This document shows, one piece after another, positions 7,057-16,088 of a stretch of 64,000 nt of DNA. The translations under genes and the position numbers were made by a program. The notes beneath the pieces were generated by a model. That model ran no database searches. It was not told the origin of the DNA and worked only from the letters and a program-made list of their open reading frames with translations. Each line of letters opens with the position of its first letter. The first letter of the stretch is position 1. Source of the DNA: Marinobacter halophilus (GTDB lineage Bacteria; Pseudomonadota; Gammaproteobacteria; Pseudomonadales; Oleiphilaceae); assembly GCF_003007685.1 (NCBI RefSeq), contig NZ_PXNN01000017.1, forward strand, positions 372,001 through 436,000, given 5' to 3'.

Positions 7057-7098
7057 ATGCCTCGATACTTTCTTGCGCCCAAAAATCCGCTGTGCTGG

Positions 7099-7272
7099 CT
7101 ACCAATCTTCTTTGTTTTCTTTCTCTTCTTTCTCAAGCTCGGCCTTTCGTTTCCGGATCTTTTCCAGCTTGTCTTTGGGAATTTTCATATCGGCGCTGTC
7201 TCTCAGAAACAAGAGACTGCCAATCACCAGGGCAAACGCGGCAAAAATAAACAGCCATCCAATTAACGGCAT
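7099..7272 (-). CDS. DUF2897 family small membrane protein, 57 aa
   Basis: The product begins MPLIGWLFIFAAFALVIGS, one N-terminal membrane helix, followed by LLFLRDSADMKIP and a Lys/Glu-rich cytoplasmic tail ending in NKEDW. Length and layout match the DUF2897 family of short gammaproteobacterial inner-membrane proteins of unknown function. The ATG at 7272 has an excellent AAAGGAG site upstream. It is the first core gene to the right of the mobile element. Confidence 0.85.
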   Translation of the reverse strand: MPLIGWLFIFAAFALVIGSLLFLRDSADMKIPKDKLEKIRKRKAELEKEEKENKEDW

Positions 7273-7354
7273 ATCGAGGCTCCTTTTCTGAGTGCAGTTT
7301 CAGTGTACACCCAGTTGCCGATACCAGTAACTCACGCTGGCCGGATCAGCCCGG

Positions 7355-7546
7355 TCAGGCAGAACACCAGGCCTTTCCGCATGGCCTGGGCAACGCCACA
7401 TAAAGTTCCGCCTCACTCCACTCTACTTCGCCGCCGCCGGCGCCGTGGTACACCCCGCGTTCCAGCGCCAGCCAGCTTCGAAAGCTATCCGGCATGGCCG
7501 ATGGTTGCTCAGCTTTCAAATCGTTGAGCTGGGCAAGACTAGCCAT
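7355..7546 (-). CDS. Hypothetical protein, 63 aa, divergent from the TonB receptor
   Basis: The product begins MASLAQLNDLKAEQPSAMPDSFRSWLALERGVYHG and contains GGGEVEWSEAELYVALPRP; no family is recognised. ATG 7546 is chosen because AAGGAGG lies nine bases before it; the in-frame ATG at 7564 overlaps that site and is unlikely to be used. It is transcribed away from the TonB-dependent receptor gene, and a predicted Fur box lies in the shared promoter region, so it may be iron-controlled. Confidence 0.5.
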   Translation of the reverse strand: MASLAQLNDLKAEQPSAMPDSFRSWLALERGVYHGAGGGEVEWSEAELYVALPRPCGKAWCSA

Positions 7547-7588
7547 AAACAAGCCCTCCTTCAATTGCAGTTACTTACACTTTTCATA

Positions 7589-7607
7589 GCGAATGCGAAT
7601 CATTCTT
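7589..7607. promoter_or_regulatory. Predicted Fur box
   Basis: GCGAATGCGAATCATTCTT agrees with the 19-base Fur consensus GATAATGATAATCATTATC at 13 positions, including the central AATCATT. It lies 89 bases before the receptor start and 43 bases before the divergent small gene. Iron repression of an outer-membrane siderophore receptor is the usual arrangement. Confidence 0.65.
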
Positions 7608-7695
7608 GTTGTGTATTACGTTAATTTCACTTAGGCTTTGACCGCCCAACCTGCAGGAAATACACAAAGACCCATGTTTCAAAAGGAAGAACTAC

Positions 7696-9972
7696 GTGAC
7701 CAGACTTTCAAAAACCTCACTCGTCCTGGCGCTTTCAGGCTTTGCGCTATCTGGCCAGGCGCAGACCGTGCATGAACTTGAGGAACTCGTTGTCAGTGCG
7801 TCCGGGGTGGAGCAAAAGCTGACCGATGCGCCAGCGTCCATTACGGTCATCCGCAAAGAGGATCTGGACAAGAAGCCCTATGCCACCCTGCTCGACGCGG
7901 TTCGGGATGTTGAGGGTGTGGATGTTGGCGAAACCACTGACAAAACTGGCCAGGGCGGAATCAGTATTCGCGGTATGGGTGCGGACTACACGCTGATTCT
8001 GATTGATGGCAAGCGCCAAAACAACATTGGCGATATCTATCCGAACAACTTCGGCGGCAACCAGTTCAACCACATCCCGCCAAAGGAGATGATTGAGCGC
8101 ATCGAAATCATCCGGGGCCCTGCATCTACCCTTTACGGGGCCGACGCACTGGGTGGTGTCATCAACATCATCACCAAAAAAATCGGTGACACCTGGGCCG
8201 GGTCGTTGTCTCACAGCCGCACTCACGAATCCAATGACGACTTCGGCAACGATGACACCACCGAGTTCACGGTAACCGGTCCGTTGATCAAAAACCGCCT
8301 AGGCCTTGGCGTGCGCGGCAGCCTGTATAATCGCGATGCCTCCCAGCCACAGTACGAACCGGGTATTGATCCCAATGGCAACCCGGTTCCGCGGGAGCTT
8401 GGTTTCGGCAGCGGAGGCCGGACGGTCGATAACGAAAACGTCAATCTTGGCATTAAACTCGACTATCGCATGACCGATAATCAGGATCTGACGCTGGATT
8501 ACGAGACCTCCAGACAAACCTATGACAACGAACCCGCCGACGGCAACAACCCTCTCGGCACGACCGACAGTGTCAGTCGACTGCCGTACGCCGGCTATGC
8601 GCTTGAACAGGAGTTCACCCGAAAGCAGGCGTCAATTCGCCACCACGGCCAGTGGGGCTTCGCCAATAGCGATATTTTCCTGCATCACATCACCACCAGC
8701 AACGACGGCCGCACGCTGCCACTGACCGCACTTGAGCGCCTGCAGTACCAGCAGCTAGATAATGACGGCGCCAGCGATGCAGATATCGAAGCGGCGTTCC
8801 TGCCCCGACCTGAACGCGTACTGGAAACCCGCCAGACCACGCTGAACGCCAAGTTCGACTCCCTCGTCGGTGACCATCTTCTGGTGTACGGTGCCGAATA
8901 TGTCGATGCCGAGATGGAAGACGGCGCGTTCGGCATGACCGGCAGCGGCTTCAGTGATGGCAAGACCCAACCGCACCGGCAGTGGGCAGCGTTCATGGAA
9001 GATAACTGGGAAATCACCCGGCAGTTCACGCTGACCGGCGGCGTTCGTTACGACCACCACAACATCTTCGATGGCCATGTCAGCCCGAGACTCTACGGTA
9101 ACTGGGACGTGACCCCGGAATGGTCGGTTAAGGGTGGTGTAAGCACTGGCTACAAAGCCCCCAAAGCCAGCGACCTCTACCCGGGCATTACAGGATTTGG
9201 CCGCCAGGGCACATTGCCATTTGTGGGTACGCCGGATCTTGAACCCGAAACCAGCGTAAACAGTGAAATCGCGGTTTACTATCGTCACCCCGAAGGGCAC
9301 AACGCCAACCTGACGGTGTTCTCAAATCAGTTCAGAGACAAAATAGAAAGCGGCGGAAGCATTCTGCATTGTGACGATGCCAACGCAACACCGGGCGACT
9401 GCGCCAACCTGGCGCCGGAATGGAACCAGCTGCTGGGCGATGGCCAAACCTTCAGCCAGCTGGTCAATGTCGACAAAGCGGAGATCAATGGCCTGGAATT
9501 CGCCGGCCGGTACTGGATACTCGACTCACTTTCTATCCGGGCCAACTACACCTACACCGATGCCGAGATAAAAAGTGGCGACAACAAAGGCGCACCATTG
9601 GCTGGCACCGCCAAACACATGGCCAACGCCACCCTGGATTGGCAGGTAACACCGGCCTTCAATACCTATCTGACCTCCGAATTCCGCTCAAAACGCAACA
9701 CCAGCACGCCCCGGGGCTGGGACAACAGCATTGACTACCCGGAATTCTACAAGGACTACACCATCCTGCACTTGGGCGCGCAGTATGCCGTCAATGAGTT
9801 CCTGACGCTGACAGCCAGGGTAAACAACCTGCTGGATGAAGATTTCACCAGCTATGAAACCGTCTACACCACCGAAGACGGTGGCGTGACTTACGAGCCG
9901 AATTACATTGACGACTACAACGTCAAAGCAAAAGCCAGAAACTACTGGCTGTCGGCTACCCTGAGTTTCTGA
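7696..9972 (+). CDS. TonB-dependent ferric-siderophore receptor
   Basis: This 758-residue outer-membrane gated barrel probably imports a ferric siderophore using TonB energy. A signal peptide ends near residue 22 (SGQAQ). A TonB-box-like segment (EELVVSAS) is followed by the plug domain at about 40-165 (APASITVIRKEDL ... IEIIRGPASTLYGADALGGVINIITKK) and a beta barrel ending in Phe (WLSATLSF). The plug resembles the FepA/CirA catecholate group, but the ligand cannot be told from sequence. Translation starts at GTG with AAGGAAG upstream. A Fur box lies in front and a hairpin terminator behind, so it is a single-gene iron-regulated unit. Confidence 0.9.
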   Translation: MTRLSKTSLVLALSGFALSGQAQTVHELEELVVSASGVEQKLTDAPASITVIRKEDLDKKPYATLLDAVRDVEGVDVGETTDKTGQGGISIRGMGADYTLILIDGKRQNNIGDIYPNNFGGNQFNHIPPKEMIERIEIIRGPASTLYGADALGGVINIITKKIGDTWAGSLSHSRTHESNDDFGNDDTTEFTVTGPLIKNRLGLGVRGSLYNRDASQPQYEPGIDPNGNPVPRELGFGSGGRTVDNENVNLGIKLDYRMTDNQDLTLDYETSRQTYDNEPADGNNPLGTTDSVSRLPYAGYALEQEFTRKQASIRHHGQWGFANSDIFLHHITTSNDGRTLPLTALERLQYQQLDNDGASDADIEAAFLPRPERVLETRQTTLNAKFDSLVGDHLLVYGAEYVDAEMEDGAFGMTGSGFSDGKTQPHRQWAAFMEDNWEITRQFTLTGGVRYDHHNIFDGHVSPRLYGNWDVTPEWSVKGGVSTGYKAPKASDLYPGITGFGRQGTLPFVGTPDLEPETSVNSEIAVYYRHPEGHNANLTVFSNQFRDKIESGGSILHCDDANATPGDCANLAPEWNQLLGDGQTFSQLVNVDKAEINGLEFAGRYWILDSLSIRANYTYTDAEIKSGDNKGAPLAGTAKHMANATLDWQVTPAFNTYLTSEFRSKRNTSTPRGWDNSIDYPEFYKDYTILHLGAQYAVNEFLTLTARVNNLLDEDFTSYETVYTTEDGGVTYEPNYIDDYNVKAKARNYWLSATLSF

Positions 9973-9990
9973 TCAGCGCTGTCCGTTTCG

Positions 9991-10027
9991 GGGCCACCGG
10001 GCAACTCCTGCCGGTGGCCCTTTCCCC
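9991..10027 (+). terminator. Terminator after the TonB-dependent receptor
   Basis: GGGCCACCGG (9991-10000) pairs perfectly with CCGGTGGCCC (10011-10020) around a 10-base loop. The following T run is short (TTT then CCCC), so termination strength is uncertain. Confidence 0.6.
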
Positions 10028-10123
10028 TACCTCGGTCGAAATGGCTTGTCCCGGGCTTCGCTGCTTCGTACCATTGCCCCACGCCTTGATAAGCCCGATG
10101 ATTACTTCCCAGCCAGGACACCG

Positions 10124-10915
10124 ATGCGCACACAGATTGATATCACCGTTGCTTCAACTCAAACTGCCGTGGATGCATTGGCACAGGCTTCTGACCTGCC
10201 CAAACAACGGATCAAGGATGCGATGGCCAAGGGCGCCTGCTGGTGGACCCAAAAAGGTAAGGTGGTACGGTTGCGCAAGGCCAAACGGGAACTCAGGGCG
10301 GGCAGCCGGATTCAGCTGTTCTACGACGACCAGGTGCTCTCTCGCACACCGGAGCAACCCTCACTGCTGAACAACAACGGCCGCTACAGCGTGTGGTTCA
10401 AGCCGCACGGCTTGCTGGCGCAGGGGTCGCAGTGGGGGGATCACTGCAGTTTGCTGAGGCTGGCGGAAGTGGCGCTCAACACGCCCTGCTTTCTGGTGCA
10501 CCGTCTGGACGCCGATGCGGCGGGGCTAATGCTGATCGCTCATGATGCCAAGGCAGCGGGCGCCCTGTCTCAGCTGTTTTCGGGCCGAACAGTAACCAAG
10601 ATCTATCAGGCGACGGTCACCGGTAAGCTGGAGGCAACAGACCGGGTGATTGATGCGCCGCTGGATGGTAAGGAATCGGTCAGCAGGGTAACGACCCTGA
10701 CACTGAACGAGGACACAAATACGACGCAGGTAAAGGTGGTCATCGAAACCGGGCGCAAGCATCAGATCCGGCGTCATCTTGCCGGCATTGGCCATGCGAT
10801 TGTTGGTGACCGGCTTTATGGCTCCGGTCATCCGGATGGACTTCAGCTTGAGGCCGTTCTGCTTGAGTTCACATGCCCCCTGAGCCAAACCCCCCAGTCA
10901 TTCGCTCTGAAATGA
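10124..10915 (+). CDS. RluA-family RNA pseudouridine synthase
   Basis: The 263-residue enzyme should convert uridine to pseudouridine in rRNA or tRNA. The catalytic motif is present as HRLDADAAGLML (usual form HRLDxDTSG), together with the family patterns WFKPHGLLAQG, KIYQATVTG and GRKHQIRRHLAGIGHAIVGDRLYG. An N-terminal S4-like part (residues 1-75) is degenerate. The ATG at 10124 has AGGA upstream; an earlier in-frame ATG at 10046 lacks one. Target site is unknown. The gene is followed by a strong terminator. Confidence 0.85.
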   Translation: MRTQIDITVASTQTAVDALAQASDLPKQRIKDAMAKGACWWTQKGKVVRLRKAKRELRAGSRIQLFYDDQVLSRTPEQPSLLNNNGRYSVWFKPHGLLAQGSQWGDHCSLLRLAEVALNTPCFLVHRLDADAAGLMLIAHDAKAAGALSQLFSGRTVTKIYQATVTGKLEATDRVIDAPLDGKESVSRVTTLTLNEDTNTTQVKVVIETGRKHQIRRHLAGIGHAIVGDRLYGSGHPDGLQLEAVLLEFTCPLSQTPQSFALK

Positions 10916-10933
10916 CGTTTGGCTGCCCCCAGC

Positions 10934-10963
10934 AAAAAGGCCAGCTTTCAAGCTGGCCTTTTT
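10934..10963. terminator. Bidirectional terminator
   Basis: GGCCAGCTT (10939-10947) and AAGCTGGCC (10950-10958) form a nine-pair stem, with AAAAA before and TTTTT after. It can stop both the rightward pseudouridine synthase transcript and the leftward epimerase transcript, which converge here. Confidence 0.85.
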
Positions 10964-10985
10964 CATTCACGTATCCACACGTTGA

Positions 10986-11993
10986 TTACACGTTGTAGAA
11001 ATCCCGATACCAGTCCACAAACCGGGCAATGCCTTCTTCTACTGGCGTAGACGGTTTGTAGCCGACATCGCTGATCAGATCATCGACATTGGCGTAGGTC
11101 GCTGGCACGTCGCCGGGCTGGAGCGGCAGCAGGTTTTTCTCCGCTTTTTTACCCACTCGCTCTTCGATAATCTCGATAAAGCGGGACAACTCCACCGGAT
11201 TGTTACTGCCGATGTTGTAGAGCCGGTATGGTCCTTTGCTGGTACTGGGGTCTGGCTGAGCGCCGCTCCAGTCCGCATTGGGCTGAGCCACGTTGTCCAG
11301 GGTGCGAATAACGCCCTCTACGATGTCGTCAACGTAGGTGAAATCCCGTTTGTGATGGCCGTGGTTGAACACATCAATCGGCTCACCCGCGAGAATCTTC
11401 TTGGTGAAGATAAACAGCGCCATATCCGGCCGACCCCAGGGGCCATACACGGTGAAAAACCGCAAGCCGGTGGTTGGCAGGTTGTACAGATGGCTGTAGG
11501 TGTGCGCCATCAGCTCGTTGGCTTTCTTGGAGGCCGCATACAAGCTCAGAGGGTGGTCCACGTTGTCATGCACCGAGAACGGCATGGATTCGTTGGCGCC
11601 ATATACTGAGCTGCTGGAGGCGTATACCAGGTGTTTGACGTCGTTGTGTCTGCAGCCCTCAAGAATGTTCATGAAGCCGACCAGGTTGGCGTCCACGTAG
11701 GCGTGCGGGTTTTCCAGGGAATAACGGACACCGGCCTGCGCGGCCAGATGCACCACCCGCTCCGGCTTGTGCTCGCGGAACAGCGCCTCCATCACCTCCC
11801 GGTCGGCCACATCCTTGCGTACTTCGGTAAAGCCGGGCTTGCTCAACAACCGGGCCAGGCGTGCCTCTTTCAGGTTAACGTCGTAGTAGTCGTTAACGTT
11901 GTCGACACCGATAACTTCGTCACCACGGTCGAGCAGGCGGTGAGCCAGGTGTGAACCGATAAAACCGGCGGTACCGGTAACCAGGATTTTCAA
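10986..11993 (-). CDS. UDP-glucuronate 4-epimerase-like NAD-dependent epimerase
   Basis: This 335-residue short-chain dehydrogenase-type enzyme probably converts UDP-glucuronate to UDP-galacturonate for surface polysaccharide. The NAD-binding motif GTAGFIGSH is at residues 7-15, [11 protein letters not shown] is typical of this epimerase subgroup, and the catalytic Ser/Tyr/Lys appear in YASSSSVYG and YAASKKANE. It starts with TTG, with GGGGAGA about eight bases upstream. The substrate could be made by Ugd encoded at 31.7 kb. Closely related enzymes act on UDP-GlcNAc or UDP-Glc, so substrate specificity is not certain. Confidence 0.85.
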   Translation of the reverse strand: MKILVTGTAGFIGSHLAHRLLDRGDEVIGVDNVNDYYDVNLKEARLARLLSKPGFTEVRKDVADREVMEALFREHKPERVVHLAAQAGVRYSLENPHAYVDANLVGFMNILEGCRHNDVKHLVYASSSSVYGANESMPFSVHDNVDHPLSLYAASKKANELMAHTYSHLYNLPTTGLRFFTVYGPWGRPDMALFIFTKKILAGEPIDVFNHGHHKRDFTYVDDIVEGVIRTLDNVAQPNADWSGAQPDPSTSKGPYRLYNIGSNNPVELSRFIEIIEERVGKKAEKNLLPLQPGDVPATYANVDDLISDVGYKPSTPVEEGIARFVDWYRDFYNV

Positions 11994-12024
11994 GAGTCCG
12001 TCTCCCCGTTCAATGGCGTGCTAT

Positions 12025-12750
12025 TCAGAATCTCAAACCGGCACTGACAAACGGGCCGCTGAGTTCGATGTCCAGATTATCATCGCCATCGTCGTAATCC
12101 AGAGAGATCTGGCGATAGCCTGCCCGCAGCTGAAGCAATGACAACTCGTACTGGCCGTAGACATTGAAATCATAGACCGAGTCGCCGTCGAAGCTGACGG
12201 CGTTGGCGTCACCGCCGACAGAAACACCGGTAAGCGGCAGGTCAAACCGCGCGGCTAGGTACAGCAATGGCAGCACGGCGTCGGCTTTGGTCTGGTTGGA
12301 ACGGCCCAAGGTATCGATGATCACCAGATCACCTGAAAAATCCCTTACCGTCAAGCCCAGGTCCAGGTTAACCCAGTTATCCAGCAGCTCGTAGTACAGC
12401 GTTAAATCCAGTTGCTCGAGCTCCAGTTCTGATCTCACAGAGCCGGGAACAAGCAGATCGTAACCAGAGTCCAACTGACCATTGCCACTCTGCTTGGTCC
12501 GGGTATAGGCCAGCCGGACGTTCGGCAACACCGGCACCGGGTGCTCAAAGTAAGCGGTGAGGTTGGCATTGGAGTCGCTGCTCAGGTTCAGATCCTGTTC
12601 CAGATCCACCCGGTCATTGCCCTTGGATGCACTACCGGAATAATCGGCATCCCAGTAGCCAAAGGTGGCGCCCACGCCAAGAATATCAGCAGAAACCACC
12701 GGAGCAGCCGCCAGCATGGAAGCGCCCATTGCCATCATCAGTTTACGCAT
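12025..12750 (-). CDS. TIGR04219-type outer-membrane beta-barrel protein
   Basis: The 241-residue protein has a signal peptide (MRKLMMAMGASMLAAAPVVSA) and then alternating amphipathic strands ending with GPFVSAGLRF, the C-terminal aromatic expected of an outer-membrane barrel. Opening motif ADILGVGATFGYWDADYSG and overall length fit the TIGR04219 family of gammaproteobacteria, whose function is unknown. It lies between purC and the epimerase gene, on the same strand as both. Confidence 0.8.
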   Translation of the reverse strand: MRKLMMAMGASMLAAAPVVSADILGVGATFGYWDADYSGSASKGNDRVDLEQDLNLSSDSNANLTAYFEHPVPVLPNVRLAYTRTKQSGNGQLDSGYDLLVPGSVRSELELEQLDLTLYYELLDNWVNLDLGLTVRDFSGDLVIIDTLGRSNQTKADAVLPLLYLAARFDLPLTGVSVGGDANAVSFDGDSVYDFNVYGQYELSLLQLRAGYRQISLDYDDGDDNLDIELSGPFVSAGLRF

Positions 12751-12780
12751 ATCACACCCGTTTGTTGTCGGTTGTTATGT

Positions 12781-13494
12781 TCAGTCGAACTGGATACCCA
12801 GCCGTTGACCTACTTCTTCGTAGGTTTCAATCACATCGCCAAGGCCCTGGCGGAAGCGGTCTTTGTCCATTTTCTTACGGGTTTCCTTATCCCAGATGCG
12901 ACAGCCATCGGGGCTGAATTCGTCACCCAGAACAATGTCGCCTTCGCTACGGCCAAACTCCAGTTTGTAATCCACCAACAACATGCCGGCGGCGTCGAAC
13001 AGCGCCTTGAGCACATCGTTGACCTGGTAGGTGAGCTCTTTCATCCGAGCCAGCTCCTGCTCTGTCGCCCAGCCAAAGCTGACCGCCAAAGATTCGTTGA
13101 CCATCGGATCATGCAGGGCATCGTTTTTCAGAAACAGCTCAAACGTGGGCGGGTTCAGCGTCAGGCCTTCCTCTACCCCAATCCGGCGACAGAGACTGCC
13201 AGCGGAGATGTTACGCACCACGCATTCCACCGGAATCATATCCAGTTTTTTGACCAGAGACTCTGTGCCGGACAACAAGGCTTCAAAATGCGTCGGGACA
13301 CCAGCGGCCTCCAGCTTGTCCATGATGAAGGCATTAAACTTGTTGTTCACCATGCCCTTCCGGTTCAGCTGTTCTTTCTTCTCGCCGTCAAAGGCTGAGG
13401 TGTCATCCCGGAATTCCAACACAAAACGGTTGGGGTCATCCGTGCGGTAAACAGATTTGGCTTTGCCGGCGTATAGCTCTTCGCGCTTTTCCAT
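12781..13494 (-). CDS. purC: Phosphoribosylaminoimidazole-succinocarboxamide synthase
   Basis: PurC joins aspartate to CAIR with ATP to give SAICAR in purine synthesis. The 237-residue product has the family start [22 protein letters not shown], the phosphate-binding [18 protein letters not shown] and the segment [30 protein letters not shown]. Length equals that of the E. coli enzyme. ATG 13494 with CTGGAG upstream is the start. It follows bamC, an order known from Pseudomonas. Confidence 0.97.
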   Translation of the reverse strand: MEKREELYAGKAKSVYRTDDPNRFVLEFRDDTSAFDGEKKEQLNRKGMVNNKFNAFIMDKLEAAGVPTHFEALLSGTESLVKKLDMIPVECVVRNISAGSLCRRIGVEEGLTLNPPTFELFLKNDALHDPMVNESLAVSFGWATEQELARMKELTYQVNDVLKALFDAAGMLLVDYKLEFGRSEGDIVLGDEFSPDGCRIWDKETRKKMDKDRFRQGLGDVIETYEEVGQRLGIQFD

Positions 13495-13537
13495 TGAAAT
13501 CTCCAGAACGGCAGGCGGCTTTGCTGACCGCCCGGCC

Positions 13538-14632
13538 TTAATACAGGTGTTCGAATAATTGAGTGAGCAGGTCCGCCGAGCTGTACTCACCAGTGTAGTT
13601 TTGCACTGTCTCTGCCGTCACGAACATGGCGCCTTCGCGTTGCTCAATATTGACGGTGTGCGTGTGGCGAGGCTCATCTTTACTGCTGAACCAGGAGAAC
13701 CAGCCCGGTGTGCGTTCGTCTTCGCTACGGAAATCAACATGAAACCAGCGTTCGCTTCGGTTAAGATCCTGAATTCGAGCGTCAATATCTTCCAGGGAGC
13801 GATTCACCTCTGCCCAGGTCCGACCAAAGTCCAACTCAACCTTTACCGCAACCGCCTGTTCTCCTTCAGACATCAGCCGGACCAGCGGCTGGGCGACCAT
13901 TCCGGACGCTGCGCGGGAGAACGACTTGTTGTCCTCACGCTGTTTCATGAATTCGCCAAGATCGGTCAACAGAGATTGTTGTCTGTCCCGAGCGCTGCTG
14001 CCTGCTTCGGCTTCAGCATCCCAGGCCATCAGGCCTTCCGGGGTTTCATCCGACTCAACAATTCGCACCTGAATTTCGGTGGTTCGGCGCCGGATTCCTG
14101 GCGCCAGGCGGGCCTGCAACACCACGCGCGCTTCGCTGCCGGTGGGTTCGTCCGCCAGACCCAACAGTTCGCGGCTACGCTTGCTGAAATTGGCCAGCTC
14201 ACTTTGCAGAATGCCCAACTGCGGGCTGTCATGGGCAACCCCCAGACCGGTGGCGTTCATCCACGCGCCTGCCACTGGCCAAAGCCTGCCAGGCACTTCG
14301 TTCACCAGCAGCCACAACCGGCCATCAAACTCTTCAACCACATAATTCTGATCAAGGATCTCAGAGGTCATATCCGGTGGCTGGGGAATCGAGGACGGAT
14401 ACATCCGCCGGGAATCATCCGCATTGATGCTGCGGATCGGCATGATTTCATTAAAACGTGAGCTATCCGCGCCTTCCGGTGCCTGAATAGGCTGCCCCTC
14501 AGGAGCGTCAACGTAGCGCTGGGAACGATCTTCCAGGACACCGCAGCCGGCCAGGGTACCTGCTAACAGGAATCCGGCCAATGGCCGTAACAGAGGTGAC
14601 TTGGTACAACGGGCTCTTCCAGGAACCTGCAT
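13538..14632 (-). CDS. bamC: Outer-membrane protein assembly lipoprotein BamC
   Basis: BamC is an accessory lipoprotein of the BAM complex that inserts outer-membrane barrels. The 364-residue product has a basic N-terminus, a hydrophobic stretch and the lipobox LAGTLAGC near residue 30, then the BamC-type unstructured segment ([22 protein letters not shown]) that in the family binds BamD, and two helix-grip domains. ATG 14632 is used with GGAG eight bases upstream, 35 bases after the dapA stop. dapA-bamC-purC is a conserved gene order. Confidence 0.92.
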   Translation of the reverse strand: MQVPGRARCTKSPLLRPLAGFLLAGTLAGCGVLEDRSQRYVDAPEGQPIQAPEGADSSRFNEIMPIRSINADDSRRMYPSSIPQPPDMTSEILDQNYVVEEFDGRLWLLVNEVPGRLWPVAGAWMNATGLGVAHDSPQLGILQSELANFSKRSRELLGLADEPTGSEARVVLQARLAPGIRRRTTEIQVRIVESDETPEGLMAWDAEAEAGSSARDRQQSLLTDLGEFMKQREDNKSFSRAASGMVAQPLVRLMSEGEQAVAVKVELDFGRTWAEVNRSLEDIDARIQDLNRSERWFHVDFRSEDERTPGWFSWFSSKDEPRHTHTVNIEQREGAMFVTAETVQNYTGEYSSADLLTQLFEHLY

Positions 14633-14666
14633 CGGGTTACTCCGGTAAAACGGGAATCGGTTGGCC

Positions 14667-15545
14667 TCAGAGTACGCCTGAGGCCTTGAGTGCTTCTTCC
14701 ACCTCGCCGTGGAACTTCTCACTAAGCAGCGTGAGCGGCAGACGAATGCCTTCTCCGATCATTCCCATCCGATGCAGAGCCCATTTAACCGGGATCGGGT
14801 TGGCTTCAAGAAACAGCTTGCGATTGAGCGGCATCAGCAGCTCGTTCAAACGGCGGGTTTCAGCTTCGTCACTGGCAATCGCCGCTTCGCAAAGCTGTGC
14901 CATGGCCTTTGGCGCCACGTTGGCGGTAACTGATACGTTACCCTTGGCGCCCGCCAGCATCAGATCGGCGGCGGTAGCATCATCACCGGAGTACACCGTC
15001 AAACGGCCTTTGACAGCTGCGATCAGTTCGGTGCCACGGGGGATGTTGCCGGTCGCATCTTTAATGCCAATGATATTGGGGATGTCGGCCAGTCGCTCGA
15101 CGGTCTCATTTAACATGTCACAGGCGGTTCTGCCCGGCACGTTGTAGAGAATCTGGCTCATGCCGGGCACCGCCTCGGCAATGGCCTTGAAGTGCTGGTA
15201 AAGACCCTCTTGGGTCGGCTTGTTGTAGTAAGGCACAACAAGAAGGCAGGCATCGGCACCGAGTTTATGGGCCTCGGTGGTCAGCTCGATGGCTTCGCGC
15301 GTGCTGTTACCACCGGTGCCGGCGATCACGGGAATCCGGCCGGCAACCCGTTTTATGATATGGCCGATAACCCGACAATGCTCCTTCGGGTCCAGCGTTG
15401 CGGATTCGCCGGTGGTGCCCACAGCAACAATGCCGTGGGTGCCGTTTTCAAGATGAAAGTCCACCAGTTTGTCCAGATCTTCCCAGTGAATATCACCGTT
15501 TGGAAGCATGGGCGTGACCAGTGCGACGAGGCTACCCGTAATCAT
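14667..15545 (-). CDS. dapA: 4-hydroxy-tetrahydrodipicolinate synthase
   Basis: DapA condenses pyruvate with aspartate semialdehyde, the first dedicated step to lysine and meso-diaminopimelate. The 292-residue aldolase barrel shows [17 protein letters not shown] with the catalytic Tyr and [10 protein letters not shown] with the Schiff-base Lys. The ATG has GGAG five bases upstream. In Pseudomonas a gcvR-type gene lies between dapA and bcp; here only 74 bases separate the two divergent genes. Confidence 0.97.
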   Translation of the reverse strand: MITGSLVALVTPMLPNGDIHWEDLDKLVDFHLENGTHGIVAVGTTGESATLDPKEHCRVIGHIIKRVAGRIPVIAGTGGNSTREAIELTTEAHKLGADACLLVVPYYNKPTQEGLYQHFKAIAEAVPGMSQILYNVPGRTACDMLNETVERLADIPNIIGIKDATGNIPRGTELIAAVKGRLTVYSGDDATAADLMLAGAKGNVSVTANVAPKAMAQLCEAAIASDEAETRRLNELLMPLNRKLFLEANPIPVKWALHRMGMIGEGIRLPLTLLSEKFHGEVEEALKASGVL

Positions 15546-15619
15546 AAAAACTCCGTCCGAATAAAACCGTTATGGTAATGTTGGGCTCGAACTGACACAA
15601 GGAAATTAAAGGAGATGTC

Positions 15620-16087
15620 ATGTCATCCGTAGCATTGAGACAACCAGTACCCGACTTTCAGGCCGAGGCTACCGGCGATCAGACCGTCAAACTGACCGAC
15701 CTGAAGGGCAAAAACGTTGTTATCTACTTCTACCCAAAAGACAACACGCCCGGCTGCACCACTGAAGGCCAGGATTTTCGGGACCGAATGGCTCAGTTCA
15801 GTGAGCTGGATACGGAAATTTTCGGGGTGTCCCGCGATGGCCTGAAGGCACACGCCAACTTCCGGGCCAAATATGAGTTTCCGTTTCACCTGATCTCGGA
15901 TAAAGACGAAACCCTGTGCAAACTGTTCGACGTCATCAAACTGAAAAAGCTCTACGGCAAGGAGCACCTGGGCATCGAGCGCAGCACCTTCCTGATCGAC
16001 AAAGACGGTATTCTGCGTCAGGAGTGGCGCGGCGTTAAAGTACCCGGCCACGTTGCTGAGGTGCTGGAGGCAGTCAAAGCCCTCTGA
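15620..16087 (+). CDS. bcp: Thioredoxin-dependent peroxiredoxin (Bcp/PrxQ)
   Basis: The 155-residue cytoplasmic enzyme reduces hydroperoxides. The peroxidatic Cys is in YPKDNTPGCTTEG. The resolving Cys that E. coli Bcp has five residues later is absent (GCTTEGQDFRD), but another Cys occurs in DETLCKLFDV, near the place of the alternative resolving Cys on helix 3 of some PrxQ proteins. The ribosome binding site is AAAGGAGA. It converges with perM with one base between the stop codons. Confidence 0.95.
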   Translation: MSSVALRQPVPDFQAEATGDQTVKLTDLKGKNVVIYFYPKDNTPGCTTEGQDFRDRMAQFSELDTEIFGVSRDGLKAHANFRAKYEFPFHLISDKDETLCKLFDVIKLKKLYGKEHLGIERSTFLIDKDGILRQEWRGVKVPGHVAEVLEAVKAL

Positions 16088-16088
16088 C

